A stretch of 64,000 nucleotides of DNA from Micromonospora sp. WMMD1128 (GCF_027497235.1 NZ_CP114902.1:496001-560000); one strand, 5' to 3'; numbered from the stretch's first letter, positions 1 through 9,744 are shown. Numbers and translations: made by a program. The notes: a model not told the origin generated them from the sequence alone.

Positions 1-96
1 CGGAAGATCCGCCCGCCGGAGCCCTACAAGGGCAAGGGCGTGAAGTACCAGGGCGAGGTCATCCGCCGCAAGGCTGGAAAGGCAGGTAAGAAGTGA
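1..96 (+). CDS. rplF: 50S ribosomal protein L6, C-terminal end (partial)
   Basis: The window opens inside this gene: 31 codons remain, ending in the basic tail typical of L6 ([12 protein letters not shown] followed by [10 protein letters not shown]). L6 binds 23S rRNA near the factor-binding site of the large subunit. The TGA stop at 94-96 overlaps the GTG start of rplR at 93, so the two genes are probably translationally coupled. Identification rests on the tail sequence and on the order of the following spc operon genes. The start lies outside the window. Confidence 0.93.
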   Translation, partial: RKIRPPEPYKGKGVKYQGEVIRRKAGKAGKK

Positions 97-482
97 GCGC
101 CACGCTGCTCAAGCGCCGCCGCGGCGTCGCCGCCAAGCGTGCCGTCGGGCGTGCGCGTCGGCACTTCCGGGTCCGCAAGAACGTCAGCGGCACCGGCGAG
201 CGTCCCCGCCTCGTCGTCACCCGCTCCCTGCGGCACGTGGTCGCCCAGGTCGTGGACGACACCAAGGGTCACACCCTGGCGTCGGCCTCGACCATGGACG
301 CCTCGCTGCGCGGCGCGGAGGGCGACAAGAGCGCCCTGGCCGGCAAGGTCGGCGCGCTGCTCGCCGAGCGCGCCAAGGCCGCCGGCGTCTCGAAGGTCGT
401 CTTCGACCGCGGTGGCAACCGGTACGCGGGGCGTGTTGCCGCGCTTGCCGACGCCGCCCGCGAAGCCGGGCTCGAGTTCTAA
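93..482 (+). CDS. rplR: 50S ribosomal protein L18
   Basis: A 129-residue protein of normal L18 length. L18 binds 5S rRNA and with L5 and L25 forms the central protuberance of the 50S subunit. The basic N-terminus ([12 protein letters not shown], then [13 protein letters not shown]) and the end [18 protein letters not shown] are characteristic. The GTG start at 93 overlaps the rplF stop, and rpsE follows after 33 nt with its own AAGGAAGG-type ribosome binding site. Regulated as part of the spc operon. Confidence 0.97.
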   Translation: MSATLLKRRRGVAAKRAVGRARRHFRVRKNVSGTGERPRLVVTRSLRHVVAQVVDDTKGHTLASASTMDASLRGAEGDKSALAGKVGALLAERAKAAGVSKVVFDRGGNRYAGRVAALADAAREAGLEF

Positions 483-515
483 CAACCCCGTCACGAGAGA
501 GAAGGAAGGCTGCTG

Positions 516-1130
516 ATGCCAGGTCAACAGCGCCGTGGCGGCGGGTCCGGTGGCAACGAGGGTGGTCGCCGCGACAACCGCCGTGAGGGCGGCCGCGGAA
601 ACGCGCCCGTCGAGAAGACCCCGCACCTCGAGCGGGTCGTCGCGATCAATCGCGTCGCCAAGGTCGTGAAGGGTGGTCGTCGCTTCAGCTTCACCGCCCT
701 GGTGATCGTGGGCGACGGCGACGGCACCGTCGGCGTGGGCTACGGAAAGGCCAAGGAGGTGCCCGCGGCGATCGCCAAGGGTGTCGAGGAGGCCAAGAAG
801 CACTTCTTCAAGGTGCCGCGGATCGGTCAGTCGATTCCGCACCCGGTCACGGGCGAGGACGCCGCCGGTGTGGTGCTGCTCAAGCCGGCCTCGGCCGGTA
901 CGGGTGTCATCGCCGGTGGTCCGGTCCGTGCCGTGCTGGAGTGCGCGGGCATCCACGACGTGCTCTCCAAGAGCCTCGGCTCGTCCAACCCGATCAACAT
1001 CGTGCACGCCACCGTGGCGGCCCTGCGGGGGCTCGAGTCCCCCGAGCAGGTCGCGGCGCGTCGTGGCCTGCCGGTGGAGGACGTCGCGCCGGCTGCCATG
1101 CTGGCGTCGCGTGCGGGGGTGGCGTCCTGA
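516..1130 (+). CDS. rpsE: 30S ribosomal protein S5
   Basis: A 204-residue S5, involved in decoding accuracy and in the mRNA entry channel. The first 35 or so residues are a Gly/Arg/Asn-rich extension seen in actinobacterial S5. The double-stranded-RNA-binding S5 domain follows ([23 protein letters not shown]), then the alpha/beta domain with [21 protein letters not shown]. The stop codon overlaps the ATG of rpmD (ATG at 1130), so the two are tightly coupled. Confidence 0.97.
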   Translation: MPGQQRRGGGSGGNEGGRRDNRREGGRGNAPVEKTPHLERVVAINRVAKVVKGGRRFSFTALVIVGDGDGTVGVGYGKAKEVPAAIAKGVEEAKKHFFKVPRIGQSIPHPVTGEDAAGVVLLKPASAGTGVIAGGPVRAVLECAGIHDVLSKSLGSSNPINIVHATVAALRGLESPEQVAARRGLPVEDVAPAAMLASRAGVAS

Positions 1131-1312
1131 TGGCACGTCTGAAGGTCACCCAGGTCCGGTCCGGGATCGGGCGCAAGCAGAACCAGCGTGACTCGCTGCG
1201 TTCGCTCGGGCTCAAGCGGATCAACGACGTGGTGGTCAAGGAGGACCGGCCGGAGATCCGAGGCATGATCTTCACGGTCAACCACCTCGTGAAGGTCGAG
1301 GAGGTCGAGTAA
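1130..1312 (+). CDS. rpmD: 50S ribosomal protein L30
   Basis: A 60-residue L30, a small single-domain 23S rRNA-binding protein. It begins [14 protein letters not shown] and contains [16 protein letters not shown], the usual L30 signature. ATG at 1130 was chosen because it overlaps the rpsE stop and gives exactly the family length. Its TAA stop at 1310-1312 overlaps the ATG of rplO at 1312. Confidence 0.96.
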   Translation: MARLKVTQVRSGIGRKQNQRDSLRSLGLKRINDVVVKEDRPEIRGMIFTVNHLVKVEEVE

Positions 1313-1755
1313 TGACGATCAAGGTGCACCACCTGCGTCCGGCACCCGGCGCCAAGACCGCCAAGACCCGTGTGGGTCGTGGTGAGGGCTCCAAGGGCAA
1401 GACCGCCGGTCGCGGTACCAAGGGTTCGAAGGCCCGGAAGAACATCTCGCCGGCGTTCGAGGGTGGGCAGATGCCCATCCACATGCGCCTGCCGAAGATG
1501 AAGGGCTTCAAGAACAAGTTCAAGGTCGTGTTCCAGGTGGTCAACCTGGACCGCCTCGCCGAGCTGTTCCCGAACGGCGGCGAGATCGGCCCGGTCGAGC
1601 TGGTCGAGTCCGGCGCGGTCCGTAAGGGCCACCCGGTCAAGGTCCTCGGCACCGGCGACCTCGGTGGTGTCTCGCTCCAGGTGTCGGCGCACGCGTTCAG
1701 CGCGTCGGCCAAGGAGAAGATCACCGCGGCCGGCGGCTCGGTCACCGAGCTGTAA
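1312..1755 (+). CDS. rplO: 50S ribosomal protein L15
   Basis: A 147-residue L15, a late-assembly protein of the 50S subunit. The Gly/Lys/Arg-rich N-terminal half ([20 protein letters not shown]) is the extended rRNA-binding segment. The globular C-terminal half has the L15 signature around [29 protein letters not shown]. It is the last ribosomal gene before secY and is followed by a GC-rich hairpin at 1767-1802. Confidence 0.97.
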   Translation: MTIKVHHLRPAPGAKTAKTRVGRGEGSKGKTAGRGTKGSKARKNISPAFEGGQMPIHMRLPKMKGFKNKFKVVFQVVNLDRLAELFPNGGEIGPVELVESGAVRKGHPVKVLGTGDLGGVSLQVSAHAFSASAKEKITAAGGSVTEL

Positions 1756-1766
1756 GGCATGTTCGT

Positions 1767-1802
1767 GGCGCCCGCTCAGTTGTTCGTGACTGGGCGGGCG
1801 CC
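1767..1802 (+). terminator. Hairpin after rplO
   Basis: A 14-nt arm (GGCGCCCGCTCAGT), an 8-nt loop and a matching arm (ACTGGGCGGGCGCC) pair with a single G-U. There is no U-tract, as is common for actinobacterial terminators. It lies between rplO and secY and probably separates or attenuates the spc transcript before secY. Confidence 0.65.
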
Positions 1803-1990
1803 ATGGTCTACCGGCGACGTGTGCGCCGGGTAACATCGGATTCGGTTTATGTAGCCGGGCACATCTGCCCGGACGGGGGTCGGGCTGTTAGAGTCCGTTC
1901 CCAGCCATGGATATCGGGCACTGGGCCCGACATTCACCCCGCCCCGCCAGGGATCGTCACCGGCGGCCCGCGTCGCGCAGGAGGAAGAAG

Positions 1991-3316
1991 TTGCTGTCCG
2001 CCTTTCTCAGTGCGTTCCGTACGCCTGACCTGCGCAAGAAGCTGCTGTTCACAGTAGGCATCATCGCGGTCTACCGGCTGGGCGCCACGCTGCCCAGCCC
2101 GGGCGTCTCGTACGGCAACGTGCAGAAGTGCCTCGACACCATCCAGGGCAGCACCGGCGTGCTCAACCTGCTGGATCTCTTCTCCGGCGGCGCGCTGCTT
2201 CAGCTCTCGGTCTTCGCGCTGGGCATCATGCCCTACATCACCGCGTCGATCATCCTGCAGCTGCTGACGGTGGTGATCCCGCGCCTGGAGCAGCTCCGCA
2301 AGGAGGGCCAGGCCGGTCAGGCGAAGATCACCCAGTACACCCGCTACCTGACGCTGGGCCTGGGCATCCTCCAGTCCTCGGCGTTCGTGGCGCTGGCCCG
2401 CTCCGGGCAGCTGTTCAACAACCAGTGCGACCAGTTCCCGATCGTGCCCAAGGGCACCGGCATCCCGGACTGGCTGACGCTCACCGTGCTGGTCATGACC
2501 ATGACCGCCGGCACCGGCGTGGTGATGTGGCTCGGCGAGCTGATCACCGACCGGGGCGTCGGCAACGGCATGTCGGTGCTGATCTTCACGTCGATCGCGG
2601 CCCGGCTCCCCAGCGAGGGCTGGAAGATCAAGACCACCAAGGGCTGGGGGATGTTCCTCCTCGTCATCGCCCTGGTGCTGCTGGTCATCACCGCGGTCAC
2701 GTTCATCGAGCAGGCGCAGCGCCGGATCCCGGTCCAGTACGCGAAGCGCATGATCGGCCGGCGGATGTACGGCGGCACGTCGACCTACATCCCGCTCAAG
2801 GTGAACCAGGCCGGCGTCATCCCGGTCATCTTCGCCTCGTCGCTGCTCTACCTGCCGACGCTCGCGCTCCAGTTCTTCGACCAGAACGACCCGGGCAAGA
2901 CCCAGGCGTGGATCCAGAACCACATCGTGAAGGCGAGCGCGCCGGAGCACATCGCGATCTACTTCCTGCTGATCATCTTCTTCACCTACTTCTACGTGTC
3001 GATCACGTTCAACCCGACCGAGGTCGCGGACAACATGAAGAAGTACGGCGGCTTCGTGCCGGGCATCCGCCCCGGCAAGCCGACCGCCGAATATCTGGAC
3101 TTCATCCTCAGCCGGATCACCCTGCCGGGCGCGCTCTACCTGGGCATCGTCGCGATCCTGCCGAACTTCTTCTTCATCTGGCTGGACAACCAGCAGTTCC
3201 AGAACTTCCCGTTCGGCGGCACCGCTGTGCTCATCATGGTCGGCGTCGGTCTGGAGACCGTGAAGCAGATCGAGAGCCAACTCATGCAGCGGAACTACGA
3301 AGGGTTCCTGCGGTAG
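1991..3316 (+). CDS. secY: Preprotein translocase subunit SecY
   Basis: The pore-forming subunit of the Sec translocon in the cytoplasmic membrane. From TTG at 1991 the protein has 441 residues, the usual SecY length. It starts LSAFLSAFRTPDLRKKLLFT and contains ten predicted hydrophobic helices. TTG was chosen because AGGAGG lies just upstream (about 1979-1984) and because the alternative ATG at 1907 would add a charged, non-SecY-like leader. The cytoplasmic loop with FNPTEVADNMKKYGGFVPGIRPG is diagnostic. The TAG stop is followed directly, with no gap, by the ATG of adk. Confidence 0.95.
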   Translation: MLSAFLSAFRTPDLRKKLLFTVGIIAVYRLGATLPSPGVSYGNVQKCLDTIQGSTGVLNLLDLFSGGALLQLSVFALGIMPYITASIILQLLTVVIPRLEQLRKEGQAGQAKITQYTRYLTLGLGILQSSAFVALARSGQLFNNQCDQFPIVPKGTGIPDWLTLTVLVMTMTAGTGVVMWLGELITDRGVGNGMSVLIFTSIAARLPSEGWKIKTTKGWGMFLLVIALVLLVITAVTFIEQAQRRIPVQYAKRMIGRRMYGGTSTYIPLKVNQAGVIPVIFASSLLYLPTLALQFFDQNDPGKTQAWIQNHIVKASAPEHIAIYFLLIIFFTYFYVSITFNPTEVADNMKKYGGFVPGIRPGKPTAEYLDFILSRITLPGALYLGIVAILPNFFFIWLDNQQFQNFPFGGTAVLIMVGVGLETVKQIESQLMQRNYEGFLR

Positions 3317-3970
3317 ATGCGACTCGTTCTGGTTGGCCCGCCGGGCGCGGGCAAGGGCACACAGGCGGAGTTCATCGCCGCTCACCTGGCGGTGCCGAAG
3401 ATCTCCACCGGTGACATCTTCCGGGCCAACGTCACCCAGGGCACGCCGCTGGGGGTCGAGGCCAAGCGATACATGGACGCCGGCAAGCTGGTCCCGGACG
3501 ACGTCACCATCAACATGGTGCGGGGCCGGCTCGCCGAGCCGGACGCCGGCGAGGGCTTCCTGCTCGACGGCTTCCCGCGGACCACGCCGCAGGCCGCCGA
3601 GCTGGACAAGCTCCTCGCCGACCTGGGCGGCTCGCTGGACCTGGTGTTGGAGCTGGTCGTCGACGACGACGAGGTGATCCGGCGGCTCTCCGGCCGGCGT
3701 ACCTGCCGGGGTTGCGGCAAGATCTGGCACGTCGAGTTCGACGCGACCACCCGGGAGGGTGTCTGCGACAGGTGCGGCGCGGAGCTGTTCCAGCGGGACG
3801 ACGACAAGCCGGAGACCATCGCCGCCCGGCTGCGGGAATACGCGGAGAAGACCGCGCCGCTCGTCGACTACTACGGCGCCCAGGGCAAGCTGGTGGGCAT
3901 CGACGCGACCGGGCCGGTGGAGGACGTCACCGTCCGGGCCATCGACGCGCTACGGTCGTACGGAGGCTGA
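3317..3970 (+). CDS. adk: Adenylate kinase
   Basis: Interconverts ATP + AMP and 2 ADP. The protein has 217 residues: P-loop GPPGAGKGT at residues 7-15, AMP-binding STGDIFR around 30-36 and LDGFPRT at 83-89. The LID domain carries four zinc-type cysteines (C130, C133, C150, C153), so this is the long zinc-LID form. The ATG abuts the secY stop codon, consistent with secY-adk cotranscription. A hairpin at 4001-4035 follows. Confidence 0.97.
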   Translation: MRLVLVGPPGAGKGTQAEFIAAHLAVPKISTGDIFRANVTQGTPLGVEAKRYMDAGKLVPDDVTINMVRGRLAEPDAGEGFLLDGFPRTTPQAAELDKLLADLGGSLDLVLELVVDDDEVIRRLSGRRTCRGCGKIWHVEFDATTREGVCDRCGAELFQRDDDKPETIAARLREYAEKTAPLVDYYGAQGKLVGIDATGPVEDVTVRAIDALRSYGG

Positions 3971-4000
3971 CCGCCCGCCGCCGCCCGGCGGATAGAGTTC

Positions 4001-4035
4001 GAACAGCGGGGTACGCGTGACGTGCCCCGCTGTTC
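4001..4035 (+). terminator. Hairpin between adk and map
   Basis: Perfect 11-bp arms (GAACAGCGGGG and CCCCGCTGTTC) enclose a 13-nt loop. It lies 30 nt after adk and 24 nt before map. It may terminate most of the secY-adk message or reduce read-through into map. Confidence 0.6.
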
Positions 4036-4059
4036 CGTGTAACGAAAGGTGTCGCCGTC

Positions 4060-4911
4060 ATGCGCCGTCCCCAGCTGGACATCCAGCTGAAGACCCCCGA
4101 GCAGATCGAGCTGATGCGGGCCGCCGGTCTGGTCGTCGCCCGTGCCCTGAGCCGGATGCGGGAGGCGGTCGCGCCCGGCGTGACGACGGCCGACCTGGAC
4201 GCGATCGCCGAGGCCACCATCCGCGAGGCCGGGGCGGTCCCGTCGTTCAAGGGCTACCACGGCTTCCCGGCGTCGATCTGCTCCTCGGTCAACGAGCAGG
4301 TGGTGCACGCCATCCCGTCGCCGGAGCAGGTGCTGCGCTCCGGTGACCTGATCTCGATCGACTGTGGCGCGGTGCTCGACGGCTGGCACGGCGACGCGGC
4401 CGTCACGGTTGCCGTGGGCGACGTCGACCCGGCGCTGCTGCGGATGGCCGAGGTCGCCGAGGACGCGATGTGGGCCGGGATCGCCGCCGCGGCCCGGGGG
4501 GCGGCCTCCGGCCGGGGGCGGCTCACCGACATCTCGCACGCGGTGGAGACCGCGGTCCGCAAGGGCGGCCGGTACGGCATCGTCGACGGCTACGGCGGCC
4601 ACGGCATCGGCACCGAGATGCACCAGGATCCGCACGTGCTCAACCACGGCCGCCCGGGCAAGGGTCCGCGCCTGGTGCCCGGCATGGCGTTGGCCATCGA
4701 GCCGATGATCACGGCCGGTTCCCCGCGTACGGTCGAGCTGTCCGACGGCTGGACCGTGGTGACGCGAGACCGGTCGATGGCGGCGCACGTCGAGCACTCG
4801 ATGGCGCTGCTGCCCGACGGCGTGTGGGTGCTGACCGCGGTAGACGGCGGCCGGGCCCGCCTGGGCGACCTGGTCACCGCCCGCCAGCCCGCGGACTCGC
4901 CGGCGCGCTGA
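4060..4911 (+). CDS. map: Methionine aminopeptidase, type I
   Basis: Removes the N-terminal methionine from nascent proteins in the cytoplasm. The protein has 283 residues. The five metal ligands of the pita-bread fold are all present with correct spacing: D101 (IDCG), D112 (HGDAA), H181 (GGHGIG), E214 (AIEP) and E245 (HVEHS). There is no N-terminal zinc-finger extension. It is the usual neighbour of adk in actinobacteria. Start ATG 4060 is preceded by a GAAAGGTG ribosome binding site. Confidence 0.96.
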   Translation: MRRPQLDIQLKTPEQIELMRAAGLVVARALSRMREAVAPGVTTADLDAIAEATIREAGAVPSFKGYHGFPASICSSVNEQVVHAIPSPEQVLRSGDLISIDCGAVLDGWHGDAAVTVAVGDVDPALLRMAEVAEDAMWAGIAAAARGAASGRGRLTDISHAVETAVRKGGRYGIVDGYGGHGIGTEMHQDPHVLNHGRPGKGPRLVPGMALAIEPMITAGSPRTVELSDGWTVVTRDRSMAAHVEHSMALLPDGVWVLTAVDGGRARLGDLVTARQPADSPAR

Positions 4912-4979
4912 CCCGGCCGGGGACGCCCACCCGGGCCCGGTTGGTCCTGGTTCGGTCCGGCTTCCGGGCCTCGGCTTGC

Positions 4980-5058
4980 GTGATCAACTCCGTTTCGGCG
5001 CTCTGGCGGTATCGGGGTGGGTGTGATGCGGCCACTTCGGCGAACTGGTGTGGATCAC
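4980..5058. repeat. Dispersed palindromic element, copy A
   Basis: An imperfect inverted repeat whose outer ends are GTGATC and GATCAC. Internally it has TTTCGGCG, GGCGGTATC, GATGCGGCCACTTCGGCG and AACTGG. Related copies occur at 23699-23778 (same orientation) and 56199-56280 (opposite orientation). All three lie in intergenic DNA. It sits between map and the DUF1707 gene. Confidence 0.7.
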
Positions 5059-5108
5059 GGAGGGCCGGGCGTTTCGTGCGGTGGCGGGGTGGTGGCATCC
5101 TTGCCGTC

Positions 5109-5627
5109 ATGGACGGGCACCGGGAGATGCGAGCGGCCGACCGCGACCGGGAGGCCACTGCGGAACGGCTCCGGGTGGCGCTGGAGGAGGGCCGGCTCGG
5201 CCTGCACGAGTACGACGAGCGGCTGGCCCGCGCGTACGCCGCCCGGACCTACGGCGAGCTGGACGAGGTGGTCGCCGACCTGCCGGGGGTGGCGCCCGTC
5301 GAGCGGTCCGCCCTGGCGCCGACCCCGCCGCCCGCGCCGGTTGATCCGGCGGCTCCCGCCGGCGCCGGAGCGGCCGGGACGCCGGTGAAGTCCGGTGGAT
5401 CGGAGGCGCCGGAGACCCGCTCCCGGCTGCTCTGGATCTGGATGCCCTGGCTGCGGGTGGCCGCGATCCTGGTGCCGATCTGGCTGATCAGTGCGGTCGC
5501 ATCGGGCCACGTCGCCGGCGTCTGGCCGCTCTGGGTGCTGGGCCCGTGGGGTGGCCTGGTGTTGATGCAGTCGGTCGGGCTGATCGGTGTGGATCACGGC
5601 CGGAAGCGGCGCGACCGCCGGCGCTGA
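5109..5627 (+). CDS. DUF1707 small membrane protein
   Basis: A 172-residue protein. Residues 5-60 match the DUF1707 domain (MRAADRDREATAERLRVA, then GRLGLHEYDERLARAY and TYGELDEVVADLP), a short helical cytosolic domain common in actinobacteria. A Pro/Ala linker follows, then two hydrophobic segments (around WLRVAAILVPIWLISAVAS and WPLWVLGPWGGLVLMQ) and a basic tail KRRDRRR. The function of DUF1707 proteins is not established. ATG 5109 was chosen because it begins directly before the domain; a CATCCT box 7 nt upstream resembles the leaderless promoters elsewhere in the window. Confidence 0.85.
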   Translation: MDGHREMRAADRDREATAERLRVALEEGRLGLHEYDERLARAYAARTYGELDEVVADLPGVAPVERSALAPTPPPAPVDPAAPAGAGAAGTPVKSGGSEAPETRSRLLWIWMPWLRVAAILVPIWLISAVASGHVAGVWPLWVLGPWGGLVLMQSVGLIGVDHGRKRRDRRR

Positions 5628-5736
5628 GCGTGGGTGCCCGAGGGCGTACGGCGACGGTCGCGGCCTTCCACCGCTGTGCCACTGGTCACAGTGGGTGCGG
5701 AAATTGGCCAGGCGCGGGGCGTCAGGGCCGGCCGGT

Positions 5737-5766
5737 TTGGCGGCAGCGCTCCGGCCGGCGTACACT
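5737..5766 (+). promoter_or_regulatory. Putative promoter of the infA-rpmJ-rpsM operon
   Basis: TTGGCG at 5737-5742 and TACACT at 5761-5766 are separated by 18 nt, a reasonable housekeeping-type promoter. It would give a leader of about 150 nt before infA. Confidence 0.5.
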
Positions 5767-5922
5767 TTCTGATCGGCGCACAGCGTCCACTCCGCCATGC
5801 CCACCCTGCGCTTCGGTGGGAGTCGGAGCCGCGGCTGGCGCGGGTCAACTGATCTTGATTGGGCGATCCGTGTAAGACGTTGTGAGCCGTCCGGAGTAAC
5901 CGACGTCAGGACAGCGGAGTAC

Positions 5923-6144
5923 ATGCCGAAAAAAGACGGAGCCATCGAGATCGAGGGTCGGGTCATCGAGCCCCTGCCGAACGCCATGTTCCGGGTGGAG
6001 CTCGCGAACGGTCACAAGGTGCTGGCTCACATCAGCGGCAAGATGCGGCAGCACTACATCCGCATCCTGCCGGAGGACCGGGTCGTCGTCGAACTCTCGC
6101 CGTACGACCTGACCCGCGGGCGCATCGTCTACCGCTACAAGTAA
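5923..6144 (+). CDS. infA: Translation initiation factor IF-1
   Basis: A 73-residue single S1/OB-fold protein that binds the 30S A site during initiation. The sequence [20 protein letters not shown], followed by [20 protein letters not shown] and ending GRIVYRYK, is an essentially canonical IF-1. It stands first in the infA-rpmJ-rpsM-rpsK-rpsD-rpoA-rplQ operon. Confidence 0.98.
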   Translation: MPKKDGAIEIEGRVIEPLPNAMFRVELANGHKVLAHISGKMRQHYIRILPEDRVVVELSPYDLTRGRIVYRYK

Positions 6145-6235
6145 GCCTGACGACGGCCGGGACGTCCCCGTGTCCGTCTTCGACGTCCGGGTCGCGACTC
6201 GTCGCGTTCCGGGCCGGATGGGAAGTAAGGCAACC

Positions 6236-6349
6236 GTGAAGGTCAAGCCGAGCGTCAAGAGGATCTGCAACAAGTGCCGGGTGATCCGCCGGCACGGCCG
6301 GGTCATGGTCATCTGCACCGACCCGCGCCACAAGCAGCGCCAGGGCTGA
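6236..6349 (+). CDS. rpmJ: 50S ribosomal protein L36 (zinc-ribbon form)
   Basis: A 37-residue L36 starting at GTG 6236 ([20 protein letters not shown]). The zinc ligands C11, C14, C27 and H32 are present, so this is the zinc-binding form rather than the zinc-free paralogue. It sits 91 nt after infA and 152 nt before rpsM, in the usual place. The GTG start has a weak GGAAGTAAGG upstream. Confidence 0.96.
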   Translation: MKVKPSVKRICNKCRVIRRHGRVMVICTDPRHKQRQG

Positions 6350-6501
6350 CGCCCCACACGTCACAGCTCGTCCCAGCCGCGGACGGTGCGCTTCGCGCGT
6401 ACCCCCTCGTGGTTGACCCCCGGTCGGAGGCCGGGGCCCGCTCGGGCAGCGGGGTGGGACGGGTCCAGACCTCCGCACACATTTGAGGAGTACGCCCGCA
6501 C

Positions 6502-6882
6502 ATGGCACGTCTAGTCGGCGTGGATCTCCCCCGCGAGAAGCGGATGGAGATCGCGCTCACCTACATCTTCGGGGTCGGTCGCACCCGCGCCCTGGAGACC
6601 CTCGCCGCCACCGGCATCTCGCCGGACAAGCGCGTTCGGGACCTCACGGACGAGGAGCTGGTCGAGCTCCGGAACCACATCGAGGGCAACTACAAGGTTG
6701 AAGGCGACCTGCGCCGCGAGGTCGCCGCCGACATCCGCCGCAAGGTCGAGATCGGCTGCTACGCCGGCATCCGGCACCGTCGCGGTCTGCCCGTGCGCGG
6801 TCAGCGCACCAAGACCAACGCGCGGACCCGGAAGGGCCCGAAGCGGACTGTGGCCGGCAAGAAGAAGCCCGGCAAGAAGTAA
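6502..6882 (+). CDS. rpsM: 30S ribosomal protein S13
   Basis: A 126-residue S13 of the small-subunit head, contacting tRNA in the P site and forming intersubunit bridges. [20 protein letters not shown] and [20 protein letters not shown] are diagnostic, followed by a Lys-rich tail (GKKKPGKK). A TTTGAGGAG ribosome binding site lies about 10 nt upstream. Confidence 0.98.
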   Translation: MARLVGVDLPREKRMEIALTYIFGVGRTRALETLAATGISPDKRVRDLTDEELVELRNHIEGNYKVEGDLRREVAADIRRKVEIGCYAGIRHRRGLPVRGQRTKTNARTRKGPKRTVAGKKKPGKK

Positions 6883-6969
6883 TTCTTACCCGGGTGACGG
6901 GTCGGCCGCCGCAGAGGTGGGCCAGGCCGCAACCCGTTCCGGAAAGTCAACTAGGAGCGCAGAAGACTT

Positions 6970-7377
6970 ATGCCACCGAAGGCTCGTGCCGGAGCCGCTG
7001 TCAAGAAGGTCCGGCGCAAGGAACGCAAGAACGTCGCCCACGGGCAGGCGCACATCAAGAGCACCTTCAACAACACCATCGTGTCCATCACGGACCCGAC
7101 CGGTGCGGTCATCTCCTGGGCCTCCTCCGGCCAGGTGGGCTTCAAGGGCTCCCGCAAGTCGACCCCGTTCGCCGCGCAGCTGGCCGCCGAGGCCGCCGCG
7201 CGTCGGGCCATGGAACACGGCATGCGCAAGGTCGACGTGTTCGTCAAGGGCCCCGGCTCCGGCCGGGAGACCGCCATCCGTTCGTTGCAGGCCGCGGGCC
7301 TCGAGGTCGGGCAGATCTCCGACGTCACGCCGCAGCCGCACAACGGGTGCCGTCCGCCGAAGCGTCGCCGGGTCTGA
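6970..7377 (+). CDS. rpsK: 30S ribosomal protein S11
   Basis: A 135-residue S11 of the 30S platform. It contains the family core ([18 protein letters not shown], then [18 protein letters not shown] and [16 protein letters not shown]) and ends [15 protein letters not shown], the typical S11 C-terminus. It lies 87 nt after rpsM and 14 nt before rpsD in one transcription unit. Confidence 0.98.
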   Translation: MPPKARAGAAVKKVRRKERKNVAHGQAHIKSTFNNTIVSITDPTGAVISWASSGQVGFKGSRKSTPFAAQLAAEAAARRAMEHGMRKVDVFVKGPGSGRETAIRSLQAAGLEVGQISDVTPQPHNGCRPPKRRRV

Positions 7378-7391
7378 GAGGTTAGAGAGAG

Positions 7392-8018
7392 ATGGCTCGT
7401 TACACCGGTGCTGACTGCCGCCGTTGCCGGCGGGAGAAGATGAAGCTGTTCCTCAAGGGCAGCAAGTGCGATGGCCCGAAGTGCCCGTTCGAGTCCCGGC
7501 CGTTCCCGCCCGGGCAGCACGGCCGCGGCCGGACCAAGGAGACGGAGTACCTGCTCCAGCTCCGTGAGAAGCAGAAGGCCCGCCGTGTCTACGGCGTGCT
7601 GGAGAAGCAGTTCCGCGGCTACTACGAAGAGGCCGTGGGCAAGAAGGCCAAGACCGGTGAGGTTCTGCTGCAGATCCTCGAGTCGCGGCTGGACAACGTG
7701 GTCTACCGGGCCGGCTACGCCAAGTCCCGGGACATGGCCCGTCAGCTGGTCAAGCACGGTCACTTCACGGTGAACGGCAAGAAGGTCGACATCCCGTCGT
7801 TCCGCGTCAAGGAGCACGACATCATCGAGGTCCGGGGCAAGAGCAAGGAGCTCACCCCGTTCATCGTCGCGCAGGCCGAGGCCGGCTCCAAGACCGTTCC
7901 GGCGTGGCTCGAGGCCATCCCCAGCCAGATGAAGGTCCTCGTGCACTCGCTCCCGGCCCGACAGGTGATCGACACCCAGGTCCAGGAGCAGCTGATCGTC
8001 GAGCTCTACTCCAAGTAG
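7392..8018 (+). CDS. rpsD: 30S ribosomal protein S4, zinc-binding form
   Basis: A 208-residue S4, the primary 16S rRNA-binding assembly protein. The N-terminus has four cysteines (C9, C12, C26, C31), marking the zinc-containing (C+) form. The central S4 RNA-binding domain includes ESRLDNVVYRAGYAKSRDMA and LVKHGHFTVNGKKVDIPS. Many actinobacteria keep a second zinc-free S4 elsewhere for zinc starvation; none is seen here. Confidence 0.97.
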   Translation: MARYTGADCRRCRREKMKLFLKGSKCDGPKCPFESRPFPPGQHGRGRTKETEYLLQLREKQKARRVYGVLEKQFRGYYEEAVGKKAKTGEVLLQILESRLDNVVYRAGYAKSRDMARQLVKHGHFTVNGKKVDIPSFRVKEHDIIEVRGKSKELTPFIVAQAEAGSKTVPAWLEAIPSQMKVLVHSLPARQVIDTQVQEQLIVELYSK

Positions 8019-8112
8019 GGCTCGTTGCGGTGGCCCGTCCTGCGGGGCGGGCCACCGGAACAGTTGTGTCGTGGGCGTCAAATAGCGGGCGCCCCGGAAG
8101 AGAAGAGAAAAG

Positions 8113-9135
8113 ATGCTCATCAGCCAGCGACCGTCTCTCTCCGAAGAGTCGATCAACGAGACCCGGTCCCGGTTCACCATCGAGCCGCTGGAGCCCGGCT
8201 TCGGCTACACGCTCGGCAACTCGCTGCGGCGTACGCTGCTGTCGTCCATCCCCGGTGCGGCGGTCACCTCGATCAAGATCGACGGTGTCCTGCACGAGTT
8301 CACCACGATCCCCGGGGTCAAGGAGGACGTGGTCGAGCTCGTCATGAACATCAAGGAGCTGTGCGTCAGCTCCGAGCACGACGAGCCGGTCAGCATGTAC
8401 CTGCGCAAGCAGGGCCCGGGCGACGTGACCGCCGGTGACATCCAGCCCCCGGCCGGTGTCTCGGTGCACAACCCGGACCTGAAGCTCGCCACCCTCAACG
8501 GCAAGGGCCGGCTCGACATGGAGCTGACCGTCGAGCGGGGTCGGGGCTACGTCACGGCGGCGCAGAACAAGCAGGCGGGCGCCGAGATCGGCCGGATCCC
8601 GGTCGACTCGATCTACTCGCCGGTGCTCAAGGTGACGTACCGCGTCGAGGCGACCCGGGTCGAGCAGCGGACCGACTTCGACCGGCTGATCATCGACGTC
8701 GAGACCAAGCCGTCGATGGGTCCGCGTACCGCGCTGGCCTCCGCCGGCTCGACGCTCGTGGAGCTGTTCGGCCTCGCCCGCGAGCTGGACGAGACCGCCG
8801 AGGGCATCGACATCGGGCCGTCCCCGCAGGACGCCCAGCTGGCGGCGGACCTGGCTCTGCCGATCGAGGAGCTGGACCTGACCGTCCGCTCCTACAACTG
8901 CCTCAAGCGCGAGGGCATCAACTCCGTCGGTGAGCTGATCGGGCGCACCGAGGCCGACCTTCTCGACATCCGCAACTTCGGTCAGAAGTCGATCGACGAG
9001 GTCAAGATGAAGCTCGCCGGGATGGGCCTGGGGCTGAAGGACTCGGCTCCGAACTTCGACCCGGCGCACGTCGTGGACGCCTTCGGCGAGGCCGACTACG
9101 ACACCGACGACTACCGCGAGACCGAGCAGCTCTAG
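8113..9135 (+). CDS. rpoA: DNA-directed RNA polymerase alpha subunit
   Basis: A 340-residue alpha subunit. The N-terminal dimerisation and assembly domain is at about 10-230 ([20 protein letters not shown]). A linker leads to the C-terminal DNA/activator-binding domain at about 255-320 ([20 protein letters not shown], then [13 protein letters not shown]). An acidic tail ends EQL. It is cotranscribed with rpsD and rplQ. Confidence 0.98.
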   Translation: MLISQRPSLSEESINETRSRFTIEPLEPGFGYTLGNSLRRTLLSSIPGAAVTSIKIDGVLHEFTTIPGVKEDVVELVMNIKELCVSSEHDEPVSMYLRKQGPGDVTAGDIQPPAGVSVHNPDLKLATLNGKGRLDMELTVERGRGYVTAAQNKQAGAEIGRIPVDSIYSPVLKVTYRVEATRVEQRTDFDRLIIDVETKPSMGPRTALASAGSTLVELFGLARELDETAEGIDIGPSPQDAQLAADLALPIEELDLTVRSYNCLKREGINSVGELIGRTEADLLDIRNFGQKSIDEVKMKLAGMGLGLKDSAPNFDPAHVVDAFGEADYDTDDYRETEQL

Positions 9136-9169
9136 TCCGCGCTGCCGCCACACCTGAGGAGCACCAAGC

Positions 9170-9730
9170 ATGCCCACGCCCACCAAGGGCCCCCGCCTCG
9201 GCGGCAGCCCCGCGCACGAGCGGCTGATGCTGGCCAACCTGGCCACCGCGCTGTTCCAGCACGGCAAGATCCAGACCACCGAGACGAAGGCCCGGCGGCT
9301 CCGCCCGCTGGCCGAGCAGCTCATCACCAAGGCCAAGCGCGGCGACCTCGCCTCGCGTCGGCGGGTGGCGGGCGTCGTCAAGGACAAGGACGTGGTCTAC
9401 TCCCTGTTCGACCAGATCGCGCCCCGGTACGCCAACCGCAACGGTGGCTACACCCGGATCGTGAAGACCGGTCCGCGCAAGGGTGACGCCGCTCCGATGG
9501 CGATCATCGAGCTGGTGGAGGAGCTTGCCGTCGCCGAGCCGAAGGCGAACCGGAAGACCGCCGCCCGCAAGGCCGCCCAGCAGGACAAGGTCGAGGCCCT
9601 GGCCCCGGCCGAGGAGGCCCCGAAGGCGAGCGCCGGTGACCAGGACGCGGAGGCTCCGGTCTCCGCCTCCGGCGACACCGCCGCCGCCCGTGAGGACAGC
9701 GACGAGGCCACCGAGAACGACAAGGCCTGA
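9170..9730 (+). CDS. rplQ: 50S ribosomal protein L17 with acidic C-terminal extension
   Basis: A 186-residue protein whose first 120 residues are standard L17 ([20 protein letters not shown], and later [20 protein letters not shown]). About 60 further residues, rich in Ala, Glu and Pro and ending ATENDKA, form an extension common in actinobacterial L17 and absent from E. coli. It is the last gene before a strong terminator-like hairpin at 9745-9783. Confidence 0.97.
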   Translation: MPTPTKGPRLGGSPAHERLMLANLATALFQHGKIQTTETKARRLRPLAEQLITKAKRGDLASRRRVAGVVKDKDVVYSLFDQIAPRYANRNGGYTRIVKTGPRKGDAAPMAIIELVEELAVAEPKANRKTAARKAAQQDKVEALAPAEEAPKASAGDQDAEAPVSASGDTAAAREDSDEATENDKA

Positions 9731-9744
9731 TCGTAGGCAGCACC

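Noticed and set aside
1855..1872. Hairpin CCGGGCA-CATC-TGCCCGG upstream of secY as a terminator or riboswitch
   Set aside because: A 7-bp stem in a GC-rich leader is expected by chance, and no conserved riboswitch motif surrounds it.
1907..1990. Upstream ATG extension of SecY
   Set aside because: It would add 28 charged residues not seen in SecY and ignores the AGGAGG placed correctly for TTG 1991.
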